From NCBI RefSeq assembly GCF_001424485.1, contig NZ_LMQC01000007.1, forward strand, positions 1 to 64,000: a stretch of 64,000 nucleotides of DNA, given 5' to 3'. Position 1 is the first letter of the stretch, and each line of letters opens with the position of its first letter. Below the pieces are notes generated by a model, which was given only the letters and a program-made list of their open reading frames with translations, did not search any database and was not told the DNA's origin. The position numbers and the translations under genes are program-made. Source of the DNA: Modestobacter sp. Leaf380 (GTDB lineage Bacteria > Actinomycetota > Actinomycetes > Mycobacteriales > Geodermatophilaceae). Positions 19,367 through 27,900 of the stretch are shown here, piece after piece.

Positions 19367-20644
19367 ATGGCCTCGATCCAGATGAAGAACATCGTCAAGA
19401 AGTACGGCGACGGGTTCCCCGCCGTGAACGACATCAGCCTGGACATCGCCGACGGCGAGTTCATGATCCTGGTGGGCCCCTCCGGCTGCGGGAAGTCCAC
19501 GCTGCTGCGGATGATCGTGGGGCTGGAGGACATCACCTCCGGCGACATGGTCATCGGCGGCGACCGGGTCAACGACAAGGCCCCGCGGGACCGCAACCTG
19601 TCGATGGTCTTCCAGAACTACGCCCTCTACCCGCACATGAGCGTCTACGAGAACATCGCCTTCCCGCTGCGGCTGGCCAAGACCCCCGACGACAAGGTGG
19701 ACCGCCTGGTCAAGGAGGCCGCCGACGTCCTGGAGCTGCACGAGCACCTGGAGCGCAAGCCGGCCAACCTCTCCGGTGGCCAGCGCCAGCGGGTGGCCAT
19801 GGGCCGCGCGATCGTACGGCAGGCCGAGGCCTTCCTCTTCGACGAGCCGCTGTCCAACCTGGACGCCAAGCTGCGCGGGCAGATGCGCACCGAGATCGCC
19901 CGGCTGCAGCGCCGGCTGGGCATCACCACCGTCTACGTCACCCACGACCAGACGGAGGCCATGACCCTGGGCGACCGGGTCTGCGTGCTGCGCAAGGGCT
20001 CCATCCAGCAGGTCGCCTCCCCGCGCGAGCTGTACGAGCAGCCGGTCAACCTGTTCGTCGCCGGGTTCATCGGCTCGCCGCCGATGAACTTCCTGCCGGC
20101 CACGGTGCAGGGGTCCACGCTGACGACGCCCTTCGGCACCATCGAGCTCGACGAGCGCCGGGCGGCGGCGGTCGCCGGTCACGACCTGCTGCTGGTCGGC
20201 ATCCGCCCGGAGTACTTCGAGGACGCCTCGCTCGTCGACGACGCCAAGAAGCACCTGGGGTCCACGTTCACCGCCCGGGTCGACGTCACCGAGTGGCTGG
20301 GCGACCAGCAGTACGCCTACATCCCCTACGACGCCCCGGACACCATCCGGGACCGGCTGCGGGAGCTGTCCAAGGAACTGGACAGCGAGGAGCTGCGCAC
20401 CCAGGCGATCGTCTCGATCGACGCCTCGAGCCGGATCCGCGAGGGCCGGGACGCCGAGTTCTGGCTCGACAGCCGCAAGGTGCACGTCTTCGACCCGGAG
20501 TCCGGGGTCAACCTGACCCGCGACGAGCAGGCCGGGGCCGAGCTGACCCGGATGGCCGACGAGGACCGGCAGGAGCAGGTCGCCGAGGCGGCCGGCGGAC
20601 TGACCGGTGAGCGCACCGGCGGGTCGGGCAGCACCGCCGCCTGA
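19367..20644 (+). CDS. Sugar ABC transporter ATP-binding protein (SugC/MsmK/UgpC type)
   Basis: This is a 425-residue ATPase. Walker A is GPSGCGKST, the signature LSGGQRQRVAMG, Walker B AFLFDEPLSNLD and the switch THDQTEAM. A C-terminal TOBE/MalK regulatory domain follows (FIGSPPMNFLPA onward). It is longer than the usual 360-390 residues because of an insertion near 310-350 (YDAPDTIRDRLRELSKELDSEELRT) and an acidic tail. AAGGAG lies 7 nt upstream of the ATG. It closes the importer operon and is followed by a strong hairpin. Confidence 0.93.
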   Translation: MASIQMKNIVKKYGDGFPAVNDISLDIADGEFMILVGPSGCGKSTLLRMIVGLEDITSGDMVIGGDRVNDKAPRDRNLSMVFQNYALYPHMSVYENIAFPLRLAKTPDDKVDRLVKEAADVLELHEHLERKPANLSGGQRQRVAMGRAIVRQAEAFLFDEPLSNLDAKLRGQMRTEIARLQRRLGITTVYVTHDQTEAMTLGDRVCVLRKGSIQQVASPRELYEQPVNLFVAGFIGSPPMNFLPATVQGSTLTTPFGTIELDERRAAAVAGHDLLLVGIRPEYFEDASLVDDAKKHLGSTFTARVDVTEWLGDQQYAYIPYDAPDTIRDRLRELSKELDSEELRTQAIVSIDASSRIREGRDAEFWLDSRKVHVFDPESGVNLTRDEQAGAELTRMADEDRQEQVAEAAGGLTGERTGGSGSTAA

Positions 20645-20650
20645 CCGGCT

Positions 20651-20696
20651 GCACGACGAAGGCCCCGCACCTGCCGGTGCGGGGCCCTCGTCGTGC
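20651..20696. terminator. Strong terminator after the sugar importer
   Basis: A long hairpin combines GCACGACGA with its complement TCGTCGTGC outside and GGCCCCGCACC with GGTGCGGGGCC inside, around a TGCC loop. It sits 6 nt after the ATPase stop and just before the convergent sugar kinase stop, so it can serve both. Confidence 0.85.
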
Positions 20697-20705
20697 GTGC
20701 GGGTC

Positions 20706-21698
20706 CTACCCGCGGGCGGCGTCGAGCTCCGCCCGGGTCGGCGGGTCCGCCCCCACCCGGGTGCAGCACAGTGCCGCCACCAGCGCCGCGTCGGCGACGA
20801 CCCGCTCCAGCAGGTCCTCCGGCACCGCGTCCAGCGCGGCCCGGGTGGTCACCCCGGCCTCCAGCAGACCGGTGAGCAGGCCCGCGGCGAGGGAGTCCCC
20901 GGCCCCCACGGTGTCGGCGACGGTCACCGTCGGCGGGGTGTGCCGCAGCAGGGGGCGGCCGGGCCGGGCCACCCGCAGCGGGGCACCGCCATCGGTCAGC
21001 ACCAGCAGGGCCGGGCCACGCTCGGCCCACCGCTGCGCGGCCTCGTCCAGGCCGGCCTCGTCCTGTGCGGTCCCCGGCTCCAGCCAGGCCAGGTCCTCGG
21101 CGCTCACCTTGACCACGTCGGCGACGGCGAGCAGGCGCTCCAGCCGCGCCCGGACGGCGTCCCCGGTGTTGCCGAAGCCCTCGGCCAGCGAGACGCGCAC
21201 GTTGGGGTCGACGCTGACCAGCGCGGACCCGTCGGCGTGCAGGCGCTCGGCCAGCCCGGCGACGGCCTCGCTGCCCGGTGCGGTCCAGGAGGAGATCGAC
21301 CCGACGTGCAGCGCGTTGCTCCCGGCCGGCCACGCGGCAGCGACCTCGTCGTCGGTCCACTGCCAGTCGGCGGCGCCGAGCACGTGGAAGCCGTAGTCGG
21401 CTGACCCGTCGGGAGCCAGACCCACCACGGCCAGGCTGACCGGGTCGCCGGAGGTGACCGACCGGCTCACGTCGACACCGGCGAGCTCCGCGTGCCGCCG
21501 CAGGTTGCCGGCCAACGGCCCGGTGCCGAACCGGGCCAGCAGGTGCACCGGGTGCCCCAGGCGCCCGGCGGCGACGGCGACGTTGAGGGCGTTGCCGCCC
21601 GGGCGGGCCACGAACTGCGGGGCGGTGCCCTCGTCCCCGGCGTCGGCCCCGGGCACCGGGATGAGGTCGACGATGAGCTCGCCGAGGACGGTCAGCAT
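20706..21698 (-). CDS. PfkB family carbohydrate kinase (fructokinase-like)
   Basis: This 330-residue ribokinase-family enzyme has an N-terminal [18 protein letters not shown] segment (PfkB signature 1). The C-terminal [14 protein letters not shown] motif carries the anion hole and the catalytic aspartate. The ATG start is [12 protein letters not shown]. Its position convergent to the sugar importer suggests it phosphorylates an imported or derived sugar; that is inference. Closest in style to fructokinases, but the sugar is not shown. Confidence 0.9.
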   Translation of the reverse strand: MLTVLGELIVDLIPVPGADAGDEGTAPQFVARPGGNALNVAVAAGRLGHPVHLLARFGTGPLAGNLRRHAELAGVDVSRSVTSGDPVSLAVVGLAPDGSADYGFHVLGAADWQWTDDEVAAAWPAGSNALHVGSISSWTAPGSEAVAGLAERLHADGSALVSVDPNVRVSLAEGFGNTGDAVRARLERLLAVADVVKVSAEDLAWLEPGTAQDEAGLDEAAQRWAERGPALLVLTDGGAPLRVARPGRPLLRHTPPTVTVADTVGAGDSLAAGLLTGLLEAGVTTRAALDAVPEDLLERVVADAALVAALCCTRVGADPPTRAELDAARG

Positions 21699-21840
21699 GG
21701 GCCGGACCCTAGCGGCGCGCCACCCTCCGGGGTGCCGTGGTGGTGCGGGGCCGCGGTGTGCTGGGACGATGGAGGACGACGTCGTCGCCCGCGGCGCGCG
21801 CCGGCCCGCCCGGGACGTGTGCACCGGACCAGGAGGAACC

Positions 21841-22695
21841 ATGCCCAACCCGTTCGTGAAGTTCTGGAAGTACCTCACGGCGTCGGCGAACGCGCAGATC
21901 GACGAGCGTGCCGACCCCAAGATCCAGATCGCACAGGCGATCGAGGGTGAGCAGCAGCGTCACCAGTCGCTGGCCAACCAGGCCGCGGCGGTGCTGGGCA
22001 ACCAGCGTCAGCTGGAGATGCGGCTCAGCCGCCAGCTCACCGAGGTCGAGCAGCTGCAGGGCTCGGCCCAGCAGGCCCTGGCCCTCGCCGACCAGACCCG
22101 CTCCGCCGGTGACCCCGCCAAGGCCGCCGAGTACGAGAACGCCGCCCAGGCCTTCGCCACCCAGCTGGTCAGCGCCGAGCAGTCCGTCGAGGACCTCAAG
22201 CGCAGCCACGACGAGGCCCTCCAGGCCGCCGAGCAGGCCAAGGGCGCCGTCGAGCAGAGCCGGATGCGGTTGCAGACGATCCTGGCCGAGCGCACCAAGC
22301 TGCTGTCCCAGCTGGAGCAGGCCAAGATGCAGGAGCAGGTGTCCGCCTCGATCAAGAGCGTCAACGAGCTCTCCGCGCCGGGCAACACGCCCAACCTGGG
22401 CGAGGTCCGCGACAAGATCGAGCGTCGGTACGCCAACGCCCTCGGTCAGGCCGAGCTGGCGCAGAACTCGGTCGAGGGCCGGATGCTCGAGGTGCAGAAG
22501 GCCACCCTCGACGTCGCCGGTGCCTCACGCCTGCAGCAGATCCGCGCCGGGATGGGCGGGGGTGCCGGAGCGGGCCAGCAGGCCGTCACCGGTGGCACCC
22601 AGCCGGCCGGCGCCATCGGCCAGGGCACCCCGCAGGGCCAGCCGGCCGAGCAGCCGGTCGCCCAGCCCGTGGAGCGCCCGGAGTCGCACAGCTGA
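21841..22695 (+). CDS. PspA/IM30 (Vipp1) family membrane-stress protein
   Basis: The 284-residue protein is almost entirely helical with long coiled coils (about residues 25-220), typical of PspA/IM30 ESCRT-III-like membrane-remodelling proteins. Its N-terminal helix is amphipathic ([21 protein letters not shown]). The last 50 residues are Gly/Gln/Pro-rich and probably disordered. The start is ATG with AGGAGG 5-10 nt upstream. It is followed by a hairpin terminator and appears monocistronic. Confidence 0.92.
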   Translation: MPNPFVKFWKYLTASANAQIDERADPKIQIAQAIEGEQQRHQSLANQAAAVLGNQRQLEMRLSRQLTEVEQLQGSAQQALALADQTRSAGDPAKAAEYENAAQAFATQLVSAEQSVEDLKRSHDEALQAAEQAKGAVEQSRMRLQTILAERTKLLSQLEQAKMQEQVSASIKSVNELSAPGNTPNLGEVRDKIERRYANALGQAELAQNSVEGRMLEVQKATLDVAGASRLQQIRAGMGGGAGAGQQAVTGGTQPAGAIGQGTPQGQPAEQPVAQPVERPESHS

Positions 22696-22714
22696 CACCG
22701 GTACCGCCCGCGCC

Positions 22715-22750
22715 GACGGCCGTCGTCCCCTCCGGGGGACGGCGGCCGTC
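22715..22750. terminator. Terminator between the pspA-like and nei genes
   Basis: Sixteen-base arms (GACGGCCGTCGTCCCC and GGGGACGGCGGCCGTC, one G-U pair) surround a TCCG loop. It lies between two convergent genes, 19 nt after one stop and 6 nt before the other. Confidence 0.8.
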
Positions 22751-22756
22751 AGCGTC

Positions 22757-23608
22757 TCAGTACCGGGCCCGACGGGCCTCGGTGCCGGGCAGACCGGTCC
22801 GGGCCCGCGGGTCCACCGGCTGTGGCTCGGCCTGGCAGCGGGGGCACCACCAGGTGACCCGCTCCTGCAGGTCCGGGCCCTGGTCGCCGAGCTGGATCGT
22901 CGTCCCGCAGCGGCGGCAGGGGCGGCCCTTGCGGCCGGCCACCCAGTGGTCCTGGCCGCGGCGCAGGTCCCCGGTGGTGGCCTGCTCGGGACGGTCGCGG
23001 TTGAGCAGCATCAGCGCGCGACCCCGCTCGACGAGCCCGGGCAAGTCCGGGACGTCGGCCACCCGGGCCCACGGGTTGACCCCGGCGAGGAAGAGCGTCT
23101 CGACCTTGTAGAGGTTCCCCAGTCCGGCGAGGTTGCGCTGGTCCAGCACGGCGACGCCGATCTGCTCGTCGGGCCGGGCGCGCAGTCGGCGCAGCGCCTC
23201 CTCCAGGTCCCAGTCCGGGCCCAGCACGTCCGGGCCCAGGTGGCCGACGACCGAGGCCTCGTCGGCGGTGGGCACGATCGTCATGTCGTGCAGCCGGTAC
23301 CCGACGCACTGCCACTCGCTGGTGGTCAGCAGGGCCCGGATGCTGAACGCCGGACCACCGCGCCAGGGCGTGCCGGGCCGGTAGAGGTGCCAGCTGCCGT
23401 CCATCCGGTAGTGCGTGCGCAGGGTGCGGCCGTCGGCGAAGCGGATGAGCATGTGCTTGCCCCGGGGGACCACCTCGGTGACGGTGGCGCCCGCCAGGTC
23501 GACCGCGGCCAGCTGGGGCACACGCAACTCGCCGCGGGTGAGGGTGGCGCCGTGCAGCACCGCGTCCATCCGCTTGGCCGCCAACCAGACGGTGTCTCCC
23601 TCGGGCAC
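22757..23608 (-). CDS. nei2: Fpg/Nei family DNA glycosylase (Nei2-like)
   Basis: This 283-residue oxidised-base glycosylase/AP lyase requires an N-terminal PE after removal of the initiator. The GTG at 23608 gives (M)PEGDTVWLAAKR, which fixes the start; the longer frame would hide it. The H2TH region is present (DQRNLAGLGNLYKVE). The C-terminal zinc finger is CRRCGTTIQ...CPRCQ. It resembles mycobacterial Nei2 (endonuclease VIII) more than Fpg. It acts in base excision repair. Confidence 0.93.
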   Translation of the reverse strand: MPEGDTVWLAAKRMDAVLHGATLTRGELRVPQLAAVDLAGATVTEVVPRGKHMLIRFADGRTLRTHYRMDGSWHLYRPGTPWRGGPAFSIRALLTTSEWQCVGYRLHDMTIVPTADEASVVGHLGPDVLGPDWDLEEALRRLRARPDEQIGVAVLDQRNLAGLGNLYKVETLFLAGVNPWARVADVPDLPGLVERGRALMLLNRDRPEQATTGDLRRGQDHWVAGRKGRPCRRCGTTIQLGDQGPDLQERVTWWCPRCQAEPQPVDPRARTGLPGTEARRARY

Positions 23609-23683
23609 CGCCCCATGGTCCCCGGGTTGTGAGCCCCCCGACACCCGGGAACGGATGAGGGTCTCTCAGCGCTGAGGCATCTC

Positions 23684-24247
23684 GTGCGCACCCGATTCAG
23701 CGAGAACACCGTGGCGGCCCAGCCCGTCACCGTGACGGCGGCCCGGGTCGTGCGGCCCGAGCGTCGCGAGGCCTTCGAGCAGTGGGCCACCGAGGTGCAG
23801 GCGCTGGCCGCCACCTTCCCCGGTCACCTGGGGTCCTCGACACTGCGCCCGGGACCCGGCAGCGACGAGTACCACTTGGTCTACCGGTTCGCCGACGCCG
23901 ATGCGCTGGCCGGCTGGGAGCGCTCGCCGGAGCGGGCCGCGATGGTCGCCCGGCTCGGCGGGCTGGTGCAGGACGAGCGTTTCGCCCGGGTGTCGGGCCT
24001 GGAGGGCTTCTTCGCCGCCGCGACGCCGCCGGCCCCGGCCTGGCGGATCGTGCTGCTGACGGTGCTCGGGGTCTTCCTGCTCACCTCGACGTTCCACCTG
24101 CTGCTCGAGCCGCTGGTGGCCGACTGGCCGTGGCCGGTCCGGTTGCTGTCCTCGGCGCTGGTCGTCGTCACCGGCCTGCGCTTCGTGGTGATGCCGGCCC
24201 TGACCCGGGTCTCCGGCCGCTGGCTGCGTCCGGCCTCACGCTCCTAG
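23684..24247 (+). CDS. ABM-domain membrane protein, tandem copy 1
   Basis: The 187-residue product has an antibiotic-biosynthesis-monooxygenase-type ferredoxin-like domain at about 12-105 (PVTVTAARVVRPERREAFEQW...FPGHLGSSTLRPG...EYHLVYRFADADALAGWERSPER). Two C-terminal membrane helices follow (IVLLTVLGVFLLTSTFHLLL; LLSSALVVVTGLRFVVMPAL). Start GTG 23684; a GTG nine codons later is possible. The enzymatic role is unproven. A close paralogue follows directly. Confidence 0.8.
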   Translation: MRTRFSENTVAAQPVTVTAARVVRPERREAFEQWATEVQALAATFPGHLGSSTLRPGPGSDEYHLVYRFADADALAGWERSPERAAMVARLGGLVQDERFARVSGLEGFFAAATPPAPAWRIVLLTVLGVFLLTSTFHLLLEPLVADWPWPVRLLSSALVVVTGLRFVVMPALTRVSGRWLRPASRS

Positions 24248-24287
24248 ACCCTCCCGGGGAGGTCCGTGCTGGGGGACGCTGTCCGGC

Positions 24288-24848
24288 GTGCCCCGCCGCC
24301 GCTCTCCCGTGCCCGACACCCAGCCGGTCACGGTGACCGCGGCCCGGCTGGTGCGCCCGGACCAGGCCGAGTACTTCGAGCGCTGGGCGGCCGAGATCAT
24401 GGCGCTGGCCGGCACCTTCCCCGGTCACCTGGGCTCCACCCTGCTGCGCCCGGGGGCAGGTAGCACCGAGTACCACCTGGTCTACCGGTTCCACGACCGC
24501 GACGCCCTGGCCGGGTGGGAACGCTCCCCGGAGCGGCACGAGGCGCTGGCGCGGTGCAGCGGCATGGTGGACCGGTCGCGGTACTCCCGGGTCAGCGGCC
24601 TGGAGAGCTTCTTCACCGCCCCCGACCGCGCCGACGGGCCCTCCCGGACCCGGCTGACCCTGCTGACGATCACCGTGGTCTTCGGGCTGCAACTGGTGCT
24701 GCAGTCCCTCGTCGCACCCGTCGTCGGCCACTGGCCCCTCGTGCTGCGGGCGCTCTTCTACGCCTGCGTGGTGGTGCTCTCGCTGGGGTACGTGTTCATG
24801 CCCTTCCTGACCCGGCGGCTGGGTCGCTGGTTGCGTCCCCGACGGTGA
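24288..24848 (+). CDS. ABM-domain membrane protein, tandem copy 2
   Basis: The 186-residue paralogue of the preceding gene shares its architecture and many identical segments (QPVTVTAAR, TFPGHLGS, EYHLVYRF, ALAGWERSPER, SRVSGLE.FF). It too ends in two membrane helices and an Arg-rich tail. The start is GTG, 40 nt after copy 1. The duplication suggests a heteromeric pair or subfunctionalisation. No partner enzyme is nearby. Confidence 0.8.
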   Translation: MPRRRSPVPDTQPVTVTAARLVRPDQAEYFERWAAEIMALAGTFPGHLGSTLLRPGAGSTEYHLVYRFHDRDALAGWERSPERHEALARCSGMVDRSRYSRVSGLESFFTAPDRADGPSRTRLTLLTITVVFGLQLVLQSLVAPVVGHWPLVLRALFYACVVVLSLGYVFMPFLTRRLGRWLRPRR

Positions 24849-24940
24849 GTCGACGGGTCGCCGGACGAGCCCGGTGACGGGCGGTCGGCGGGGGAGCAGT
24901 GGGTCCCTCGGGGCCGGCGGGGCACCTGGGGGGAGACGGA

Positions 24941-24984
24941 GCGCCGAGTCGCCGAGTCGAGGTGTCGAGGTGTCGACTCGGCGC
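24941..24984. terminator. Hairpin between the ABM copy 2 and lhr genes
   Basis: The 11-bp perfect arms GCGCCGAGTCG and CGACTCGGCGC enclose a loop with repeated GTCGAGGT units. It lies just before the convergent lhr stop. The rest of the roughly 140-bp spacer shows nothing else. Confidence 0.55.
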
Positions 24985-24991
24985 CGGCGGT

Positions 24992-27900
24992 TCAGCCGCG
25001 CAGTCGCAGCCCCCGGGGGGTGGCGGAGAACCCGGCCGCCTGCAGTGCCTCGGTGAGCGGACCGGACTCGTGCACCGAGGCCCCGTCGGCCTTCTGCACC
25101 GTCATCCGGCCCAGCGCGCCGGCGGCGACCGCGTTGGACAGCGCGGTCGCGGCCTCCTTGAGCCGCGTCTCGTCCTCGGTCCAGGACAGCAGGGTCTTCC
25201 CGCCGCGCTCGACGTAGAGCGTCAGCTCGCCGTCCACGAGGACCACCAGGGCGCCGGCCTTGCGCCCGGCGCGGTGGCCGGTCTGGGCCCGCTTCTTCGT
25301 GGTGCCCTCGCCCAGGTCGACGGCCTCGACGTCCGGGTCGGCAGCACCGGGGGCGCCCGGGGCGCCGGGCCGCTCGGGCCACGGCAGGGCCGCGCCGTAG
25401 ACGTTGGCCGGGTCGGTCGCGGCCAGCACGACGGCGGGGACCGGGTTCCGGTCGGGGCTGGCGAAGCTGCGCAGCCGGTCGATCGAGCCCGGGGTGCCGA
25501 ACTGGGCGGCTCCGAGGGTCTCGACGAAGTAGCCGCGGCGGGCCCGGCCGTTCTCCTCGTGGGCCCGCAGGATCGGGTAGACCGCGGAGAAGCCCCCCAG
25601 CACCTGCTCGGCCATGACGGCGCCCCGGGTGAGCACCCCGTGCCGCTCCAGCAGCGACTCGGTGCGGGCGTTGTTCCGCTTGGTCGAGTTCGTCTCCAGG
25701 TCCGGCAGCCGGGACCAGCGGCCGGCGACCATGGGCGGCCCGGTCCGGCTGGGCATCGCCGGGCGGCCGACCCGGGTGCGTCCGTACCGGGTCCGGTCCA
25801 GCCTCGGCCGGGGCGCCGCCGGGGCCTTCTTGTGCGCTCCGCCGCCGGCCAACCGGGCCCGTAGCGGGGCCAGGGTGTCGTTGGTCAGCGCGCCGGCCCA
25901 CACGAGGTCCCAGACCGTCTCGGCGAACGCCTGGTCGTCGGTGGCACCCACCCGGTCGGACAGGCCGCGGAAGAACAGCGCCTGCCCACCGGCGAGCTCC
26001 TCCAGCACCTGCTGGCCCACCCCGCCCTCGTCCTGGGCGCCGAGCGGCGGCTCGGGCAGCAGCAGGGAGGCCAGGTCGGCCGGGACCAGGGTGATCCAGC
26101 CGTCGCCGCCGGCCAGCCCGCCGGCGCCGGCCCACAGCACCTCACCGGCGCTGGTCAGCTCGTCGAGCATCCCCGGCTGGTAGCCCTGCACCCGGGAGGG
26201 CAGCACCAGCGACTCCAGCGCCGAGGCGGGCACCAGCGCGCCGGCCAGCTGCTCGACGACGGCCAGCACGCCGTCGACCCCGCGCATCCGGCTGCCCACC
26301 GACTGCCAGGACGGCGTGTACCGGGCCAGCGTCTCGATCGGGACGGGCTCGACCTCCTGACGCAGCTTGGCCAGGCTGCGCCGCCGGATGGAGCGCAGCA
26401 CCTCGGCGTCGCACCACTCCTGGCCCACGCCACCGGGCCGGAACTCCCCGGTGACGATGCGGCCGGTGCCGACCAGGCGCCCGATCGTCGTGGTCACCAC
26501 CGCGACGCCCAGGCCCAGCCGGTCGGCGACCTCACCGGGCACGAACGGGCCGTGCGTCCGGGCGTACCGGCCGACCAGGTCACCCAGGGGGTCGGCGACC
26601 GGCTCGGTGAACACCTCGGGCACCCCGACCGGGAGCGCGGTGCCCAGCGCGTCCCGGAACCGGCCGGCGTCCTCGATCGCGATGTGCCGGTCCTGCCCGG
26701 CGATGCGCACCCGCAGCGCGCGCCGGGACACGACCAGTTCCTCCAGCCACTTCTGGCTGACCCCCCGGGCGGCCGCCTCCTCGGTGGTCAGGTCGCCGAC
26801 CACGCGCAGCAGGTCGGCGCCGGCGTCGACGTCGCGGGGGTGCCGATCGGTGGGCAGTCGCTGCAGCTCGGCTTCGATCTCGGTGAGCGCGTCGCCGTCG
26901 AGCAGCTCGCGCAGCTCGGAGCGGCCCAGCAGCTCGGCCAGCAGGCCGGTGTCCAGCGCCAGTGCCTGGGCGCGCCGCTCGGCCAGCGGGGCGTCGCCCT
27001 CGTAGATGAACTGACCGACGTAGCCGAACAGCAGCGACTGGGCGAAGGGTGAGGCGGACTGGGTCTGCACGTCGGCGACCCGCACCCGGCGGGAGCGCAC
27101 GTCGCTCATCAGCTCGACCAGGCCCGGCACGTCGTAGACGTCCTGCAGCACCTCCCGGACCGCCTCCAGGGTGATCGGGAAGGAGGAGAACTCGCTGGCC
27201 ACGCTGAGCAGCTGGGCTGCGCGCTGGCGCTGCTGCCACAGCGGGGTGCGCCGGCGCGGGTCGCGGCGGGGGAGCAGCAGCGCCCGGGCCGCGCACTCCC
27301 GGAAGCGGCTGGCGAACAGCGCCGAGTTGCCGACCTCGGCGGTGACCTCCCGCTCGACGTCGTCGGGGTCCAGGATCGCGAGGTCGGCCTCGGGCGGCTC
27401 GCCGGTGGTGTCGGGCAGCCGCAGCACGATGCCGTCGTCGGCGTGCATCGAGGCGACGTCCACCCCGTAGCGCTCCCGCAGCCGGGCGGCCAGCACGAGG
27501 GCCCACGGGGCGTTGACCTGGGCGCCGAAGGGGGAGTGCACCACCAGCCGCCAGTCGCCCAGCTCGTCGCGGAACCGCTCGACCAGCAGCGTGCGGTCGT
27601 CGGGCAGGTGGCCGGTGGCGGCCTTCTGCTCGGCCAGGTAGGCCTGCAGGTTGGCTGCGCCCCAGTCGTCCAGGCCGGCGGCCCGGGCCCGCTCGAGCCC
27701 GGCGGCCGGGGTGGCGCCGCCGACCTCGCGCAGGAACGCGCCCAGCGCCCGGCCCAGCTCCAGCGGGCGGCCCAGGGTGTCGCCGTGCCAGAACGGCATC
27801 TTCCCGGGCTGCCCGGGCGCGGGGGTGACGAGCACCCGGTCGTGGGTGATCTCCTCGATCCGCCACGAGGAGGAGCCCAGCAGGAAGACGTCGCCCACCC

